NCBI GenBank assembly: GCA_964387285.1
Contig: CAYLWO010000013.1
Span: 1-64,000, forward strand
Source: Anaerohabitans sp964387285
GTDB taxonomy: Bacteria; Zhuqueibacterota; Zhuqueibacteria; Residuimicrobiales; Residuimicrobiaceae
Direction of reading: 5' to 3'
Length of the DNA: 64,000 nucleotides
This document shows positions 50,631 through 59,478 of the stretch, piece after piece (position 1 is the stretch's first letter; each line of letters opens with the position of its first letter). The position numbers and the translations under genes are program-made. Under the pieces are notes generated by a model. It saw only the letters and a program-made list of their open reading frames with translations, searched no databases and had not been told where the DNA came from.

Positions 50631-50845
50631 TATTTATTCTCCTCACACACGACTGGCCCCGCGCTGCATGGTGCTCAAGCCTGACCGTAAAGACGGCGCT
50701 TGTTGAAGTTTTATCTTTGGTCGAGTTGGAACTGCGCTTTTACTATTTTTTTACCTAATTTCTACCGGCAAGAGTAGCCGGTTGCGGACACTCTATATAA
50801 AATAATAAATTATTTTAAACAAAACCACTACTTTTACATATTTTT

Positions 50846-51337
50846 TTACCAGCCGGCGACCGTCTTGTTCAGGATTTCCTGACCGATCTTGATCAGAGCT
50901 TCACTAATGCCGTCTTTGCGGCTATCCGGCCCGACCTGAGGGTCATAGCTGCCCCATTGGGTAATGCGCTCTTCCCACATTTTCTGATGCTTGACCTGAT
51001 CCGTGCATTTGACCTGCACCGTAACATACACCTTAAAGTCTTCGACTTCTTCATTGGCATCAAAAGCGCCGGCGCGGTCTTCCAGACTTAGGATGGCGCC
51101 CTCCACCAATACATCCGCCGTATTGCGATCGCCGATTTTCAGGCTATTATCACTGGTAAATTCTTTGATGATCCGCTCCGTCAGATCATCAGCAATGGCG
51201 AATTCGGCCGTTCGATTGTCAAACAAAGGTACAGCCACGGTTTTTAAATGCGGCGGCAGAGAACCGGAAAAAGAGTACAAACCGCAACGTAAAAACAGAA
51301 AAAAAACCGAGCCGGCCAATATACCGAATTTTTTCAT
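50846..51337 (-). CDS. lptE: LptE-family LPS assembly lipoprotein
   Basis: 163 residues from the ATG at 51337; ATG 51352 is possible but overlaps the activator gene. The signal ends FFLFLRC with the lipid-carrying Cys, then GLYSFSGSLPPHLKTVAVPLFDNRTAEFAIADDLTE, the conserved LptE opening (CGxYSFSG...hIKTIAIP). Later, KVYVTVQVKCTDQVKHQKMWEERITQWGSYDP matches the family. LptE plugs the LptD barrel that inserts lipopolysaccharide at the outer membrane, so the cell likely has LPS. It is placed directly after the sigma-54 activator, an arrangement I remember from Bacteroidetes. Confidence 0.82.
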   Translation of the reverse strand: MKKFGILAGSVFFLFLRCGLYSFSGSLPPHLKTVAVPLFDNRTAEFAIADDLTERIIKEFTSDNSLKIGDRNTADVLVEGAILSLEDRAGAFDANEEVEDFKVYVTVQVKCTDQVKHQKMWEERITQWGSYDPQVGPDSRKDGISEALIKIGQEILNKTVAGW

Positions 51338-51338
51338 C

Positions 51339-52523
51339 TTATTTAATCCCATAACGTTCTATTTTTCGATACAAGGTGCGTTCACTCAAACCCAACAACT
51401 GCGCGGTCCGGCGTTTATTGCCGCCGGTTTTAAGCAGGGTGGCGCGAATCATATCCTTTTCCATATCAGCGACCGATCTGCGATCACTTCTCTTTTCAGC
51501 AGCTTCATCACTCGGCGTTTCCAGATAATCGATGGTCTGATCCTCGCGCCAGGGGTTGAGATGATAGCTGGGTTGTGATCGGGTCATCAGCAATTCCCGC
51601 AACTGCGCGATTTCACTTTTGATTTCCAGCAAGACGCGAAACAGCAGCTCTTTCTCCACCTCATCTTTGGACAGAGAAACCGGCATGGGTAGATTTTTGC
51701 CTGTGTACTCCCGATCGCGCAGGTATTTACCGACCGCAGCGTCATCGGTGCGACGGCCACGTTCCAGGACAATCACCTTTTCCACCACATTTTTCAATTC
51801 ACGGATATTGCCGGGCCAGTGATAGTGCATCAACCGGTGCATGCCGCTTTCGGTAAAACCTTCAAATTCGATGTGATTGTCCCGACAAAAATCATCGCTG
51901 AACTTGCGCACCAGCAACGGGATGTCATCCGGCCTTTCGCGCAAACTCGGCACCATGATATGCACGGCATTGAGGCGAAAAAAGAGATCATCCCGGAAAT
52001 GACCCTTGCGCACCTCTTGTTCCAGATCCCTGTGCGTAGCGGTAATCAAACGCACATCCACCTGTTGCACCACGGTGCCGCCGACGCGCATAAACTCGCG
52101 CGACTCGAGCACGCGCAACAGCTTTACCTGCGTGGTCAATGGCAAATCGCCGATCTCGTCGAGAAAAATGGACCCACGGTTTGCCTGTTCGAAATACCCG
52201 CGGCGACTGCCCACAGCGCCGGTGAACGAGCCCTTTTCATGACCGAACAACTCGGACTCGATGATGCCTTCCGGAATGGCGCCGCAGTTTACCGAAACCA
52301 GCGGCTGATCTTTACGACGACTGCGCAGATGAATGGCGCGGGCCACCAGTTCTTTACCGGTTCCGCTTTCTCCGGTTATAAGAACGGAAATATCCGTCGG
52401 CGCCACCTGCTCCACAGTTTCCAGCATTTGTCTGACTTGCACCGATTCGCCTATGATGCCGGTTTGCATCTGTATTTCATTCTGGCGATCAGCAGCCAAA
52501 AGATGTCCGTTGTTCGCGTTCAT
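51339..52523 (-). CDS. Sigma-54-dependent transcription activator without receiver domain
   Basis: 394 residues. After a ~20-residue N-terminus the AAA+ domain starts at IIGESVQVRQMLETV. Walker A is GESGTGKELVARAIH, the sigma-54 contact loop reads ELFGHEKGSFTGAVG (GSFTGA instead of GAFTGA), Walker B is GSIFLDEIGDLP, and the arginine-finger region DLFFRLNAVHIMVPSLRERPDDI and WPGNIRELKN follow. A Fis-type helix-turn-helix ends it (NKRRTAQLLGLSERTLYRKIERYGIK). There is no response-receiver, GAF or PAS domain, so it is either constitutive or controlled by another protein. It precedes lptE by one base and lies 13 bases after the epimerase. Its targets are unknown; no sigma-54 promoter is evident in the window. 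Confidence 0.9.
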   Translation of the reverse strand: MNANNGHLLAADRQNEIQMQTGIIGESVQVRQMLETVEQVAPTDISVLITGESGTGKELVARAIHLRSRRKDQPLVSVNCGAIPEGIIESELFGHEKGSFTGAVGSRRGYFEQANRGSIFLDEIGDLPLTTQVKLLRVLESREFMRVGGTVVQQVDVRLITATHRDLEQEVRKGHFRDDLFFRLNAVHIMVPSLRERPDDIPLLVRKFSDDFCRDNHIEFEGFTESGMHRLMHYHWPGNIRELKNVVEKVIVLERGRRTDDAAVGKYLRDREYTGKNLPMPVSLSKDEVEKELLFRVLLEIKSEIAQLRELLMTRSQPSYHLNPWREDQTIDYLETPSDEAAEKRSDRRSVADMEKDMIRATLLKTGGNKRRTAQLLGLSERTLYRKIERYGIK

Positions 52524-52536
52524 AGATCATTGCTTT

Positions 52537-53463
52537 TTATTTGCGTTGACGAAAAAAGGCCACGGTCTCAGCCAGTCCATTTTCAATGGTATATTGCGGC
52601 AGCCACTGCAAGATTCTCCGGGCTTTGCCCGGGTCAATCACACTGCGCATCTGTTCACCCTCTTTTTTATCGGCATGTTTCTCCGGCATACCAGCGGCCA
52701 TCAATGCATTGAGATGATGAAACAGCTGATTGACAGAAGTCTCCCGAGCCGTGCCGATATTGATGATTTCGCAGCCCGGCGCCGCCAAAGCAGCCAGATT
52801 GGCGGCCACCACATCTTTGACAAAAACAAAATCACGGGTTTGTTCACCGGTTCCATAAATCACCGGTTGCTGACCCGCCAACATACGTTCGCAAAAAATA
52901 GCTACTACGCCGGCCTCGCCGTGCGGATTTTGCCGCGGTCCGTAGACATTGGCGTAACGCAGCGCCACATATTCCAGACCATAAGTGAGATGATAAAAGA
53001 AAAGATATTTTTCACCGATCAGTTTGGTAATGCCGTAGGGCGAATAGGGTTGTGTGTTGTGCGTTTCGTCGGCCGGGAACCGGTCCTGTTCGCCATAGAT
53101 GGCTCCCCCGGAGGAGGCAAAGATGACTTTTTTAACGCCGCGGCGCACGCTGTTTTGCAAAAGATTCAGAAAACCAAGTGCATTGATCTCGGCATCATAA
53201 ATCGGGTCTTGCACGGATTTTCGCACATCCATTTGCGCGGCGTGATGATTGAGCACGTCAAACTGATGCTTGTCGAAAATGCCGGACACAGCCCGGTCGC
53301 GAATGTCCATTTGATAAAAGATCGCTGCCGGATTCAGATTTTCTTTGCGACCTGTGGAAAGGTTATCGATGATCACGACCTCATGTCCGGCTGCGATATA
53401 AGCGTCGGTGATGTTGGAGGCGATAAAACCGGCGCCGCCGGTGACTAGAATTTTCATTTTCAT
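52537..53463 (-). CDS. NAD-dependent nucleotide-sugar epimerase
   Basis: 308 residues of the extended SDR fold, most like UDP-glucose 4-epimerases (GalE) of the Mycobacterium/archaeal type. The NAD motif is ILVTGGAGFIASNITDAYIA, DNLSTGRKENL follows, the catalytic pair is in SPYGITKLIGEKY (Tyr-xxx-Lys), and ALRYANVYGPRQNPHGEAGVVAIF and RDFVFVKDVV complete it. It could interconvert UDP-galactose and UDP-glucose or a related hexose; the exact sugar cannot be read. It is 13 bases upstream of the sigma-54 activator and 69 downstream of purD, suggesting a role in envelope sugars. Confidence 0.87.
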   Translation of the reverse strand: MKMKILVTGGAGFIASNITDAYIAAGHEVVIIDNLSTGRKENLNPAAIFYQMDIRDRAVSGIFDKHQFDVLNHHAAQMDVRKSVQDPIYDAEINALGFLNLLQNSVRRGVKKVIFASSGGAIYGEQDRFPADETHNTQPYSPYGITKLIGEKYLFFYHLTYGLEYVALRYANVYGPRQNPHGEAGVVAIFCERMLAGQQPVIYGTGEQTRDFVFVKDVVAANLAALAAPGCEIINIGTARETSVNQLFHHLNALMAAGMPEKHADKKEGEQMRSVIDPGKARRILQWLPQYTIENGLAETVAFFRQRK

Positions 53464-53532
53464 TCCTATATTATGTAAATATTTTTTTTGCGACGCAGCG
53501 TTTTGATGCGAAAATGCGTCCGGTCAACTTTT

Positions 53533-54813
53533 TCAAACTCTATTCAAATACGGCAACGCTTTGGCGCCGATGTCCTTGCGATAATAAGCTCCGTCAAAGG
53601 TAATCTTGCCCACCGCTTCATAGGCCCGATCAATGGCAAGCGGCAGCTGCGGCGCCAATGCGGTGACCGCCAGGACGCGACCGCCGGCTGTTACGATCTG
53701 GTTTTCAGCCATTTTGGTGCCGGAATGAAAAACCTTGACCTCTTTGCCAAAGGGTCCGTCAACGCCGTAAATCGGTTTGCCGGTCTGATATTGGTTCGGA
53801 TAGCCGCCGGAAGCGATCACAACCGTAACTGCGGTGGATCTATAATTCCGCCATTTTATATTCTGCAACTTGCCGTCAACGCAGGCCAACATCGCTTCAA
53901 CAAGATCGCTCTGCGCCAGCGGCAGAATGACCTGTGTCTCGGGATCGCCGAATCGACAATTATATTCCAACACCTTTGGACCATCTGCGGTGACCATCAA
54001 ACCGGCATAGAGGACGCCTTTGTAAGGCCGGCCTTCCAACGCCATGCCGCGAACAGTCGGCTCAAGAATGTCGCGTTTGATGAGCGTCATCATGGCGTCA
54101 GAGATAAAGGGCGCCGGTGCATACGCGCCCATGCCGCCGGTGTTCAGACCCTGATCGTTGTCAAAAATCCGTTTGTGATCCTGCGCCGGCGTCAGACAAA
54201 CGAGATTTTCGCCGTCCACCAGCGCCAGAACAGAGACCTCTTCACCGGCCAGGCACTCTTCGATGATGATCTTGCCTCCGCCTAGGCCGCCGCTTTGCAT
54301 GTTGTTGATTATTTCCAGGGCCTCGGCAGCCTGATAGCGATCCGGACAGACCATGACCCCTTTACCGGCGGCCAGGCCATCTGCCTTTATGACCAAAGGA
54401 TTTTCGGAACGATTGATAAACTCTTTTGCCGCCGTCAGATTGTCAAAGACCTGATAATCGGCGGTAGGAATATGATACTGATTCATGATGTATTTGGCGA
54501 ACGCCTTGCTGCCTTCCAGCTCGGCTGCTTTTTGCGTAGGACCAAAAATCTTTAAACCGTTGTCGTTGAACAGGTCGACGATGCCGTCAACCAACGGCGC
54601 TTCCGGACCTACTACGGTCAAGTCGATTTTTTCTCTGACCGCAAATTGCAGCAACTCATCGAGTTTGTTGCTGCCGATAGGCACGCACCGGCCGTCTCGC
54701 GCGATGCCGGCATTGCCGGGCGCACAAAACACTTTTTTCACCAACGGGCTTTTACCGATCTTCCAAACCAACGCGTGTTCGCGTCCGCCGCTGCCGATCA
54801 CAAGCACTTTCAT
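53533..54813 (-). CDS. purD: Phosphoribosylamine-glycine ligase
   Basis: 426 residues, ATP-grasp enzyme of purine synthesis joining phosphoribosylamine and glycine. Start MKVLVIGSGGREHALVWKI, then FCAPGNAGIARDG, VVGPEAPLVDGIVD, PLVIKADGLAAGKGVMV, IIEECLAGEEVSVLAL, NTGGMGAYAPAP, LYAGLMVTADGPKVLEYNCRFGDPETQ: all family motifs in order. The ATG overlaps the uvrB stop by four bases (ATGA). No other pur genes are nearby. Confidence 0.97.
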   Translation of the reverse strand: MKVLVIGSGGREHALVWKIGKSPLVKKVFCAPGNAGIARDGRCVPIGSNKLDELLQFAVREKIDLTVVGPEAPLVDGIVDLFNDNGLKIFGPTQKAAELEGSKAFAKYIMNQYHIPTADYQVFDNLTAAKEFINRSENPLVIKADGLAAGKGVMVCPDRYQAAEALEIINNMQSGGLGGGKIIIEECLAGEEVSVLALVDGENLVCLTPAQDHKRIFDNDQGLNTGGMGAYAPAPFISDAMMTLIKRDILEPTVRGMALEGRPYKGVLYAGLMVTADGPKVLEYNCRFGDPETQVILPLAQSDLVEAMLACVDGKLQNIKWRNYRSTAVTVVIASGGYPNQYQTGKPIYGVDGPFGKEVKVFHSGTKMAENQIVTAGGRVLAVTALAPQLPLAIDRAYEAVGKITFDGAYYRKDIGAKALPYLNRV

Positions 54814-56864
54814 CTCTTGATTTTTCCTCTCTCTCCTGATCTTGATCTGGCTGTATCGCTGATGCGCAACGTCTCGATCTGATCGCGCAGATCCGCGGCT
54901 TTTTCAAATTCCAATACGGCCGCCGCGTCAAACATCTTTTTTTCCAGTTCCCTGAACAGCTCTTCTTTTTCTGTCGGCGCCATGCGCGCCCACTTGCGCA
55001 AAAATTCCGCATCTTCCAGCAGGCTGTCCGGTTTAGCATAACTGACGGCCGTCTTGACGTCTGCCACGCGGGTAGCGCCCATGACTTCTTCGACCGATTT
55101 TATAATAGATCGCGGTTGAATGCCATGCTGCTCGTTGTACTCGGCCTGTATTTTGCGGCGCCGTTCGGTCTCGTCAATGGCTTTTTGCATGGAATCCGTG
55201 ATGCGATCGGCGTAAAAAATCACCTTGCCGGCAATGTTGCGCGCCGCCCGGCCGGACGTCTGAATGAGCGATCTTTCAGAACGCAGGTATCCCTCTTTGT
55301 CTGCATCCAAAATGGCCACCAGGGACACTTCAGGCAAATCCAGACCTTCGCGCAACAGATTGATCCCAACCAGGACATCAAATTCAGCCAACCGCAGATC
55401 GCGCAGAATCGCCACCCGTTCCAGAGAGTCTATCTCGGAATGGAGATAGCGCACACGGATGCCGACATTGGCCAGATACTCGGTCAAATCTTCAGCCATG
55501 CGTTTGGTAAGCGTGGTCACAAGGATGCGTTCATTGCGGCCGGCGCGCTCATTGATCTCTGCGATGAGATCGTCGATTTGACCTTTAACCGGCCGTACCT
55601 CCACCTCCGGATCCATCAAGCCGGTGGGCCGGATGATCTGTTCCACCACAATGCCTTCGGACCGGGCCAATTCCTGATCCCCGGGCGTGGCGGAAACAAA
55701 AATGCATTTATCAATCGATGCAATGAACTCATCGTAATTAAGCGGTCGATTGTCCAACGCCGACGGCAGACGAAACCCGAATTCCACCAACGTTTCCTTG
55801 CGTGACCGATCTCCATGATACATGGCCTGTATCTGCGGCAAACTGGCATGCGACTCGTCGATAATCAATAAAAAGTCCTTGGGGTAATAGTCAACGAGCG
55901 TTGACGGTCGTTCGCCCGCTTGACGGTGCGCCAAATGCCGCGAATAGTTTTCGATGCCGGAACAGTAACCTATCTCTTCCATCATCTCCAGATCATAACG
56001 GGTGCGCTGCTCCAACCGTTGCGCTTCCACCAGTTTATTATGACTGCGCAACCAGGCCAGCCGGTCTTCCAGCTCTTCGCGAATGTTCTTCATGGCCGAT
56101 TGCAGCCGCGGCGTGGTGGTGACGAAATGCTTGGCCGGATAGATGGCGGTCTTTTCCAGATCCTGTTTAATCTCTCCGGTCAAAACATCCACAACGTGAA
56201 TGGCCTCGATCTCATCGCCAAACATCTCGATGCGCACAGCTTCCTTTTCATGAGCGGGAATAATCTCCACCACATCGCCGCGTACGCGAAACGTTCCGCG
56301 TTCAAAGGCCAGGTCGTTGCGCGTGTATTGAATATCAACCAGTTTCTGCAGAATTTCATTGCGCTCGATACGCTGCCCCTTTTGCAAAAAAAGCAGCATC
56401 TCTTGCCAAACCTCCGGAGAGCCCAGACCATAAATGCAGGAAACCGACGAGACGATGACGACGTCCTCACGCGACAGCAACGAACTGGTGGCGCGTAAAC
56501 GCAGACGGTCGATCTCGTCGTTGATGGAAGAATCTTTTTCAATATAGGTGTCGGTGGTCGGTAAATAAGCCTCCGGCTGATAATAATCGTAATAACTGAT
56601 AAAATACTCGACTGCGTTTTCCGGAAAAAAATTTCGAAATTCGCCGTACAATTGCGCAGCCAAAGTCTTGTTATGTGAAATCACCAAAGTCGGCCGGCCG
56701 TATTGTGCAATGACATTGGCCATGGTGTAGGTTTTGCCGCTGCCGGTAACGCCCAATAACGTCTGATAACGCGACGGTCGCTTTAAACCTTCCATGAGTT
56801 GTTGCACAGCCTGCGGCTGATCGCCCTGGAGCCTGAAATCCGATACCAACTTGAATTTTGCCAT
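54810..56864 (-). CDS. uvrB: Excinuclease ABC subunit B
   Basis: 684 residues. Damage-verifying helicase of nucleotide excision repair. Walker A is in LLGVTGSGKTYTMANVIAQ (~37-45), the beta-hairpin region in YFISYYDYYQPEAYLP, the DESH helicase box in LLIIDESHASLPQI, then LVTTLTKRMAEDLTEYL and GINLLREGLDLPEVSLV. The C-terminal UVR motif (AAAVLEFEKAADLRDQIETL) that contacts UvrC is present. The start MAKFKLVSDFRLQGDQPQA matches the family exactly, so the ATG at 56864 is secure; it lies six bases after a -10 element, implying a leaderless message. It is the first gene of the operon that continues to the TPR gene. Confidence 0.97.
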   Translation of the reverse strand: MAKFKLVSDFRLQGDQPQAVQQLMEGLKRPSRYQTLLGVTGSGKTYTMANVIAQYGRPTLVISHNKTLAAQLYGEFRNFFPENAVEYFISYYDYYQPEAYLPTTDTYIEKDSSINDEIDRLRLRATSSLLSREDVVIVSSVSCIYGLGSPEVWQEMLLFLQKGQRIERNEILQKLVDIQYTRNDLAFERGTFRVRGDVVEIIPAHEKEAVRIEMFGDEIEAIHVVDVLTGEIKQDLEKTAIYPAKHFVTTTPRLQSAMKNIREELEDRLAWLRSHNKLVEAQRLEQRTRYDLEMMEEIGYCSGIENYSRHLAHRQAGERPSTLVDYYPKDFLLIIDESHASLPQIQAMYHGDRSRKETLVEFGFRLPSALDNRPLNYDEFIASIDKCIFVSATPGDQELARSEGIVVEQIIRPTGLMDPEVEVRPVKGQIDDLIAEINERAGRNERILVTTLTKRMAEDLTEYLANVGIRVRYLHSEIDSLERVAILRDLRLAEFDVLVGINLLREGLDLPEVSLVAILDADKEGYLRSERSLIQTSGRAARNIAGKVIFYADRITDSMQKAIDETERRRKIQAEYNEQHGIQPRSIIKSVEEVMGATRVADVKTAVSYAKPDSLLEDAEFLRKWARMAPTEKEELFRELEKKMFDAAAVLEFEKAADLRDQIETLRISDTARSRSGERGKIKR

Positions 56865-56870
56865 AGTTAT

Positions 56871-56899
56871 AATATACCACCTAAAGAAAAAAGAATCAA
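56871..56899 (-). promoter_or_regulatory. uvrB promoter, probably leaderless
   Basis: TTGATT (56894-56899) and TATATT (56871-56876) on the minus strand with a 17-base spacer. Only ATAACT separates the -10 from the ATG, so transcription would begin at or next to the start codon. No Shine-Dalgarno is present. Confidence 0.6.
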
Positions 56900-56923
56900 G
56901 ATGGAAAAATTTGCATAAAATCG

Positions 56924-56952
56924 TTGACTGTATGAAAAACAGTAGTTAAATT
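56924..56952 (+). promoter_or_regulatory. Candidate promoter of the GHL10 gene overlapping a palindrome
   Basis: TTGACT (56924-56929), 17 bases, TAAATT (56947-56952) on the plus strand. The spacer contains the palindrome ACTGT-N7-ACAGT (56927-56943), which also lies ~63 bases upstream of uvrB, so a regulator binding there could affect both divergent genes. Confidence 0.4.
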
Positions 56953-57061
56953 GGCCTTAATTTACATCGTTTAGGCATATCGGTACTCAATTGAGCGATA
57001 TGTGCTCGAAAACAACCTTGCGCAGGTTTCCAACCTTCGCACGGGAAAAATCTTTCCTCAC

Positions 57062-59416
57062 ATGAGACGGTCTTTGCGGGAGAGTCAGAGGTTGCGATTC
57101 GGACGAATTTTATTTCTGCTTTATTGTACCACCGCCATCAGTTTGGCGTCTACTTTCAACTCTTTTCAGACTCGCGCCATATGGGTCACGCGTTGGGACT
57201 ATCGCTCAGCCTCGGATATTGAAAAAATCATCACCAATGCGGTCAACGGTCGTTTCAATACCATCCTTTTTCAGGTTCGCGGCAACGCTACTGTTTTTTA
57301 TCGATCAGATATTGAACCCTGGGCGCCGGAATTGGGCGGCCAGTATCCGGGCTGGGATCCTTTGCAGACGGCGATACAATTAGCGCACGCCAACGGCATC
57401 GAACTGCACGCCTGGATCAATGTCTATCCCGGCTGGAGCGGCGACGATCCGCCGAAACGGGGCGACCATCTATACTATACGCACCCGGACTGGTTCATGG
57501 TAGACCAAAACGGCAGACGACAAAAAGCCAACGATCACTACTCTTTTCTCTCCCCCACTCATCCGGAAGTAACGCCCTATCTGCTGCGTATCTGTCGTGA
57601 GATCCTTGAAAAATATCGCATCGATGGTTTGCATCTGGATTATGTTCGTTTTCCGGGGCCTGCTTTTTCCTGGGATGAACCCTCGGTTACCCGATTCCGT
57701 CTGCAATACAGCTGTCTGCCGGAAAAAGAAACCTGGTTATGGACGGGATATCGTCGTCAGGCCATAAGCAATTTTATCGAGCAACTTTCTTCCATTCTTA
57801 TAGAGAAACAACCGCGGGTAAAACTTACCGCTTCGGTGCTTGGAGACTATAGCGAAGGATTGCGCGTCTACTTGCAGGACAGTCATGAATGGCTGGCGCG
57901 CGGCATTATAGACGCTATCTTTCCGATGATATACACGCGCGATAATCAACGCTTTCGCCGAGAGTTGACCGATCATCGTTTAAATGATCATCGTCGTCAT
58001 GTTTATCCCGGCATTTATATTGCTAACGAAGAACGGCTTCGTCAACAATGCGAGATTGCACAGGAATTGGGTTGTCAGGGCCTGTCGCTTTTTTCCTATG
58101 AATTGCTTTTTCCGAAACACGAACTCGGTGAAGAATTCCGCGTTTTTTTTGCAAGGCACTGGCCTGACAAAGCCGTGCGCACGCCCATGGTTTGGAAGGA
58201 GCAAATGGGCGACACGCAGGGACCGGTGGTGGAAGAGGTTTATACCTTGCCGGTAAAAGTTTATCAAGATGCAAAATTCAAAATCGCCGCCCGCATCACA
58301 GACCCCAGCGGCGTCTACGACGATAAAACAGGGTCGAACGGCCAGGGCATTTATCTTTTATACGACCGTGTCTGGCCGCCGAACAAAGGCCAAGAGGTGC
58401 GGCTCAGTGCACATAAAACCAGATCCGGCTGGTATATTACGGATGACGCTCTGTCCGCGGATAATGCCGGCCTGGATTTTCGTTTTCGCATCTTTGCCTG
58501 GGATAATTACCATGAATCTGCCGGTCACCCGAAACGCAACCTCGGCTTTAGCGATATCTGGTCACTGTGCATTCTGGCGCCTGCAGAAACCTATCGTTCC
58601 AGGGGACCCTGGGGACCGGAGATATGGGATCCTTCCGCCATCGCTCTGGACCAAAAAGAAAATGTTTGGCTGGTTACTCATGTGGGTCGACAATTGGAAA
58701 TCATCAACCGCAGCCAGCTCCCTGCCAGTTTCTCCCCCATTCTGGAAGGTTTAAACGATGAATTTAAAAAAGAAAAGTTGCAACCCATCATCGGATTGGC
58801 GTTCTGTCCGCCGGACATTATCTGTGTGAGCTCGCAAAATCGTCGGCGTATTTATCGTTTCAATACGCAATCCGGCGCTGCGTTAACTTCCATCGAGCTG
58901 AATTATCAGCCCGCGGAGATGGCATGCGATCGTGATGGACATCTTTATATTCTGGAACAAGGCAGCAGCCGATGGCATGTGACCACCTCCCTGGGAATAG
59001 AGTTGCAGGGCAGCCCATTCGGCGTTGAGCATTCAGCGAACGATATTGCCGTTTTGGAGGACGGCAGTCGCATTTTCATCAGCGACCGCACCACCAACGG
59101 CGTACAATGTTGGCATGGCGCCATAGAAGGGTACCGGGCACGCTACTGGCAGGAGGATGATCTCCCGGCTATGGATGTGGGTTGGGCGCGCCTGGCACGC
59201 GATCGTTCCGACTATGTTTATGTGCCGCACAGCGAACGCGGAGCTGTTTCCATTTTCAGCCGTACCGGCAAACCGGTCGAGCATCTGGTTGGCGGCGCCC
59301 CTCCGCTCAACGCACCCCAGGATATTGCGGTCTCTGCTTCAGGAGACACTTTGTTTGTCATCGAGACCATGGGCTCCGGACCGACTAAAATATTGCAGTG
59401 GTTCAAGAAAAAATAA
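57062..59416 (+). CDS. Exported GHL10-type glycoside hydrolase with C-terminal propeller-like domain
   Basis: 784 residues from the ATG at 57062, where a basic region and signal anchor begin (RFGRILFLLYCTTAISLAS); the frame is open from a GTG at 57002, and neither start has a clear ribosome site. The (beta/alpha)8 domain (~25-370) follows the GHL10/DUF187 pattern: RAIWVTRWDYRS, FNTILFQVRGNATVFYRSDIEPW, HAWINVYPGW, PDWFMVDQNGRR and RIDGLHLDYVRFPG with the catalytic Asp region. After an Ig-like segment, ~520-784 is made of NHL-like strands (PSAIALDQKENVWLVTH, DRDGHLYILEQ, PQDIAVSASGDTLFVIE). Substrate unknown, perhaps peptidoglycan or exopolysaccharide-like. Divergent from uvrB. Confidence 0.82.
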   Translation: MRRSLRESQRLRFGRILFLLYCTTAISLASTFNSFQTRAIWVTRWDYRSASDIEKIITNAVNGRFNTILFQVRGNATVFYRSDIEPWAPELGGQYPGWDPLQTAIQLAHANGIELHAWINVYPGWSGDDPPKRGDHLYYTHPDWFMVDQNGRRQKANDHYSFLSPTHPEVTPYLLRICREILEKYRIDGLHLDYVRFPGPAFSWDEPSVTRFRLQYSCLPEKETWLWTGYRRQAISNFIEQLSSILIEKQPRVKLTASVLGDYSEGLRVYLQDSHEWLARGIIDAIFPMIYTRDNQRFRRELTDHRLNDHRRHVYPGIYIANEERLRQQCEIAQELGCQGLSLFSYELLFPKHELGEEFRVFFARHWPDKAVRTPMVWKEQMGDTQGPVVEEVYTLPVKVYQDAKFKIAARITDPSGVYDDKTGSNGQGIYLLYDRVWPPNKGQEVRLSAHKTRSGWYITDDALSADNAGLDFRFRIFAWDNYHESAGHPKRNLGFSDIWSLCILAPAETYRSRGPWGPEIWDPSAIALDQKENVWLVTHVGRQLEIINRSQLPASFSPILEGLNDEFKKEKLQPIIGLAFCPPDIICVSSQNRRRIYRFNTQSGAALTSIELNYQPAEMACDRDGHLYILEQGSSRWHVTTSLGIELQGSPFGVEHSANDIAVLEDGSRIFISDRTTNGVQCWHGAIEGYRARYWQEDDLPAMDVGWARLARDRSDYVYVPHSERGAVSIFSRTGKPVEHLVGGAPPLNAPQDIAVSASGDTLFVIETMGSGPTKILQWFKKK

Positions 59417-59478
59417 TCGTTTGGTCATTCAGATAAAATTTATATTCGCACTCTCTGCTTCTATTGAAAAAGACTGCT

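Noticed and set aside
51819..53448. Two overlapping plus-strand frames (297 and 371 codons) opposite the sigma-54 activator and epimerase
   Set aside because: Both mirror strongly conserved genes and have no ribosome sites or family resemblance.
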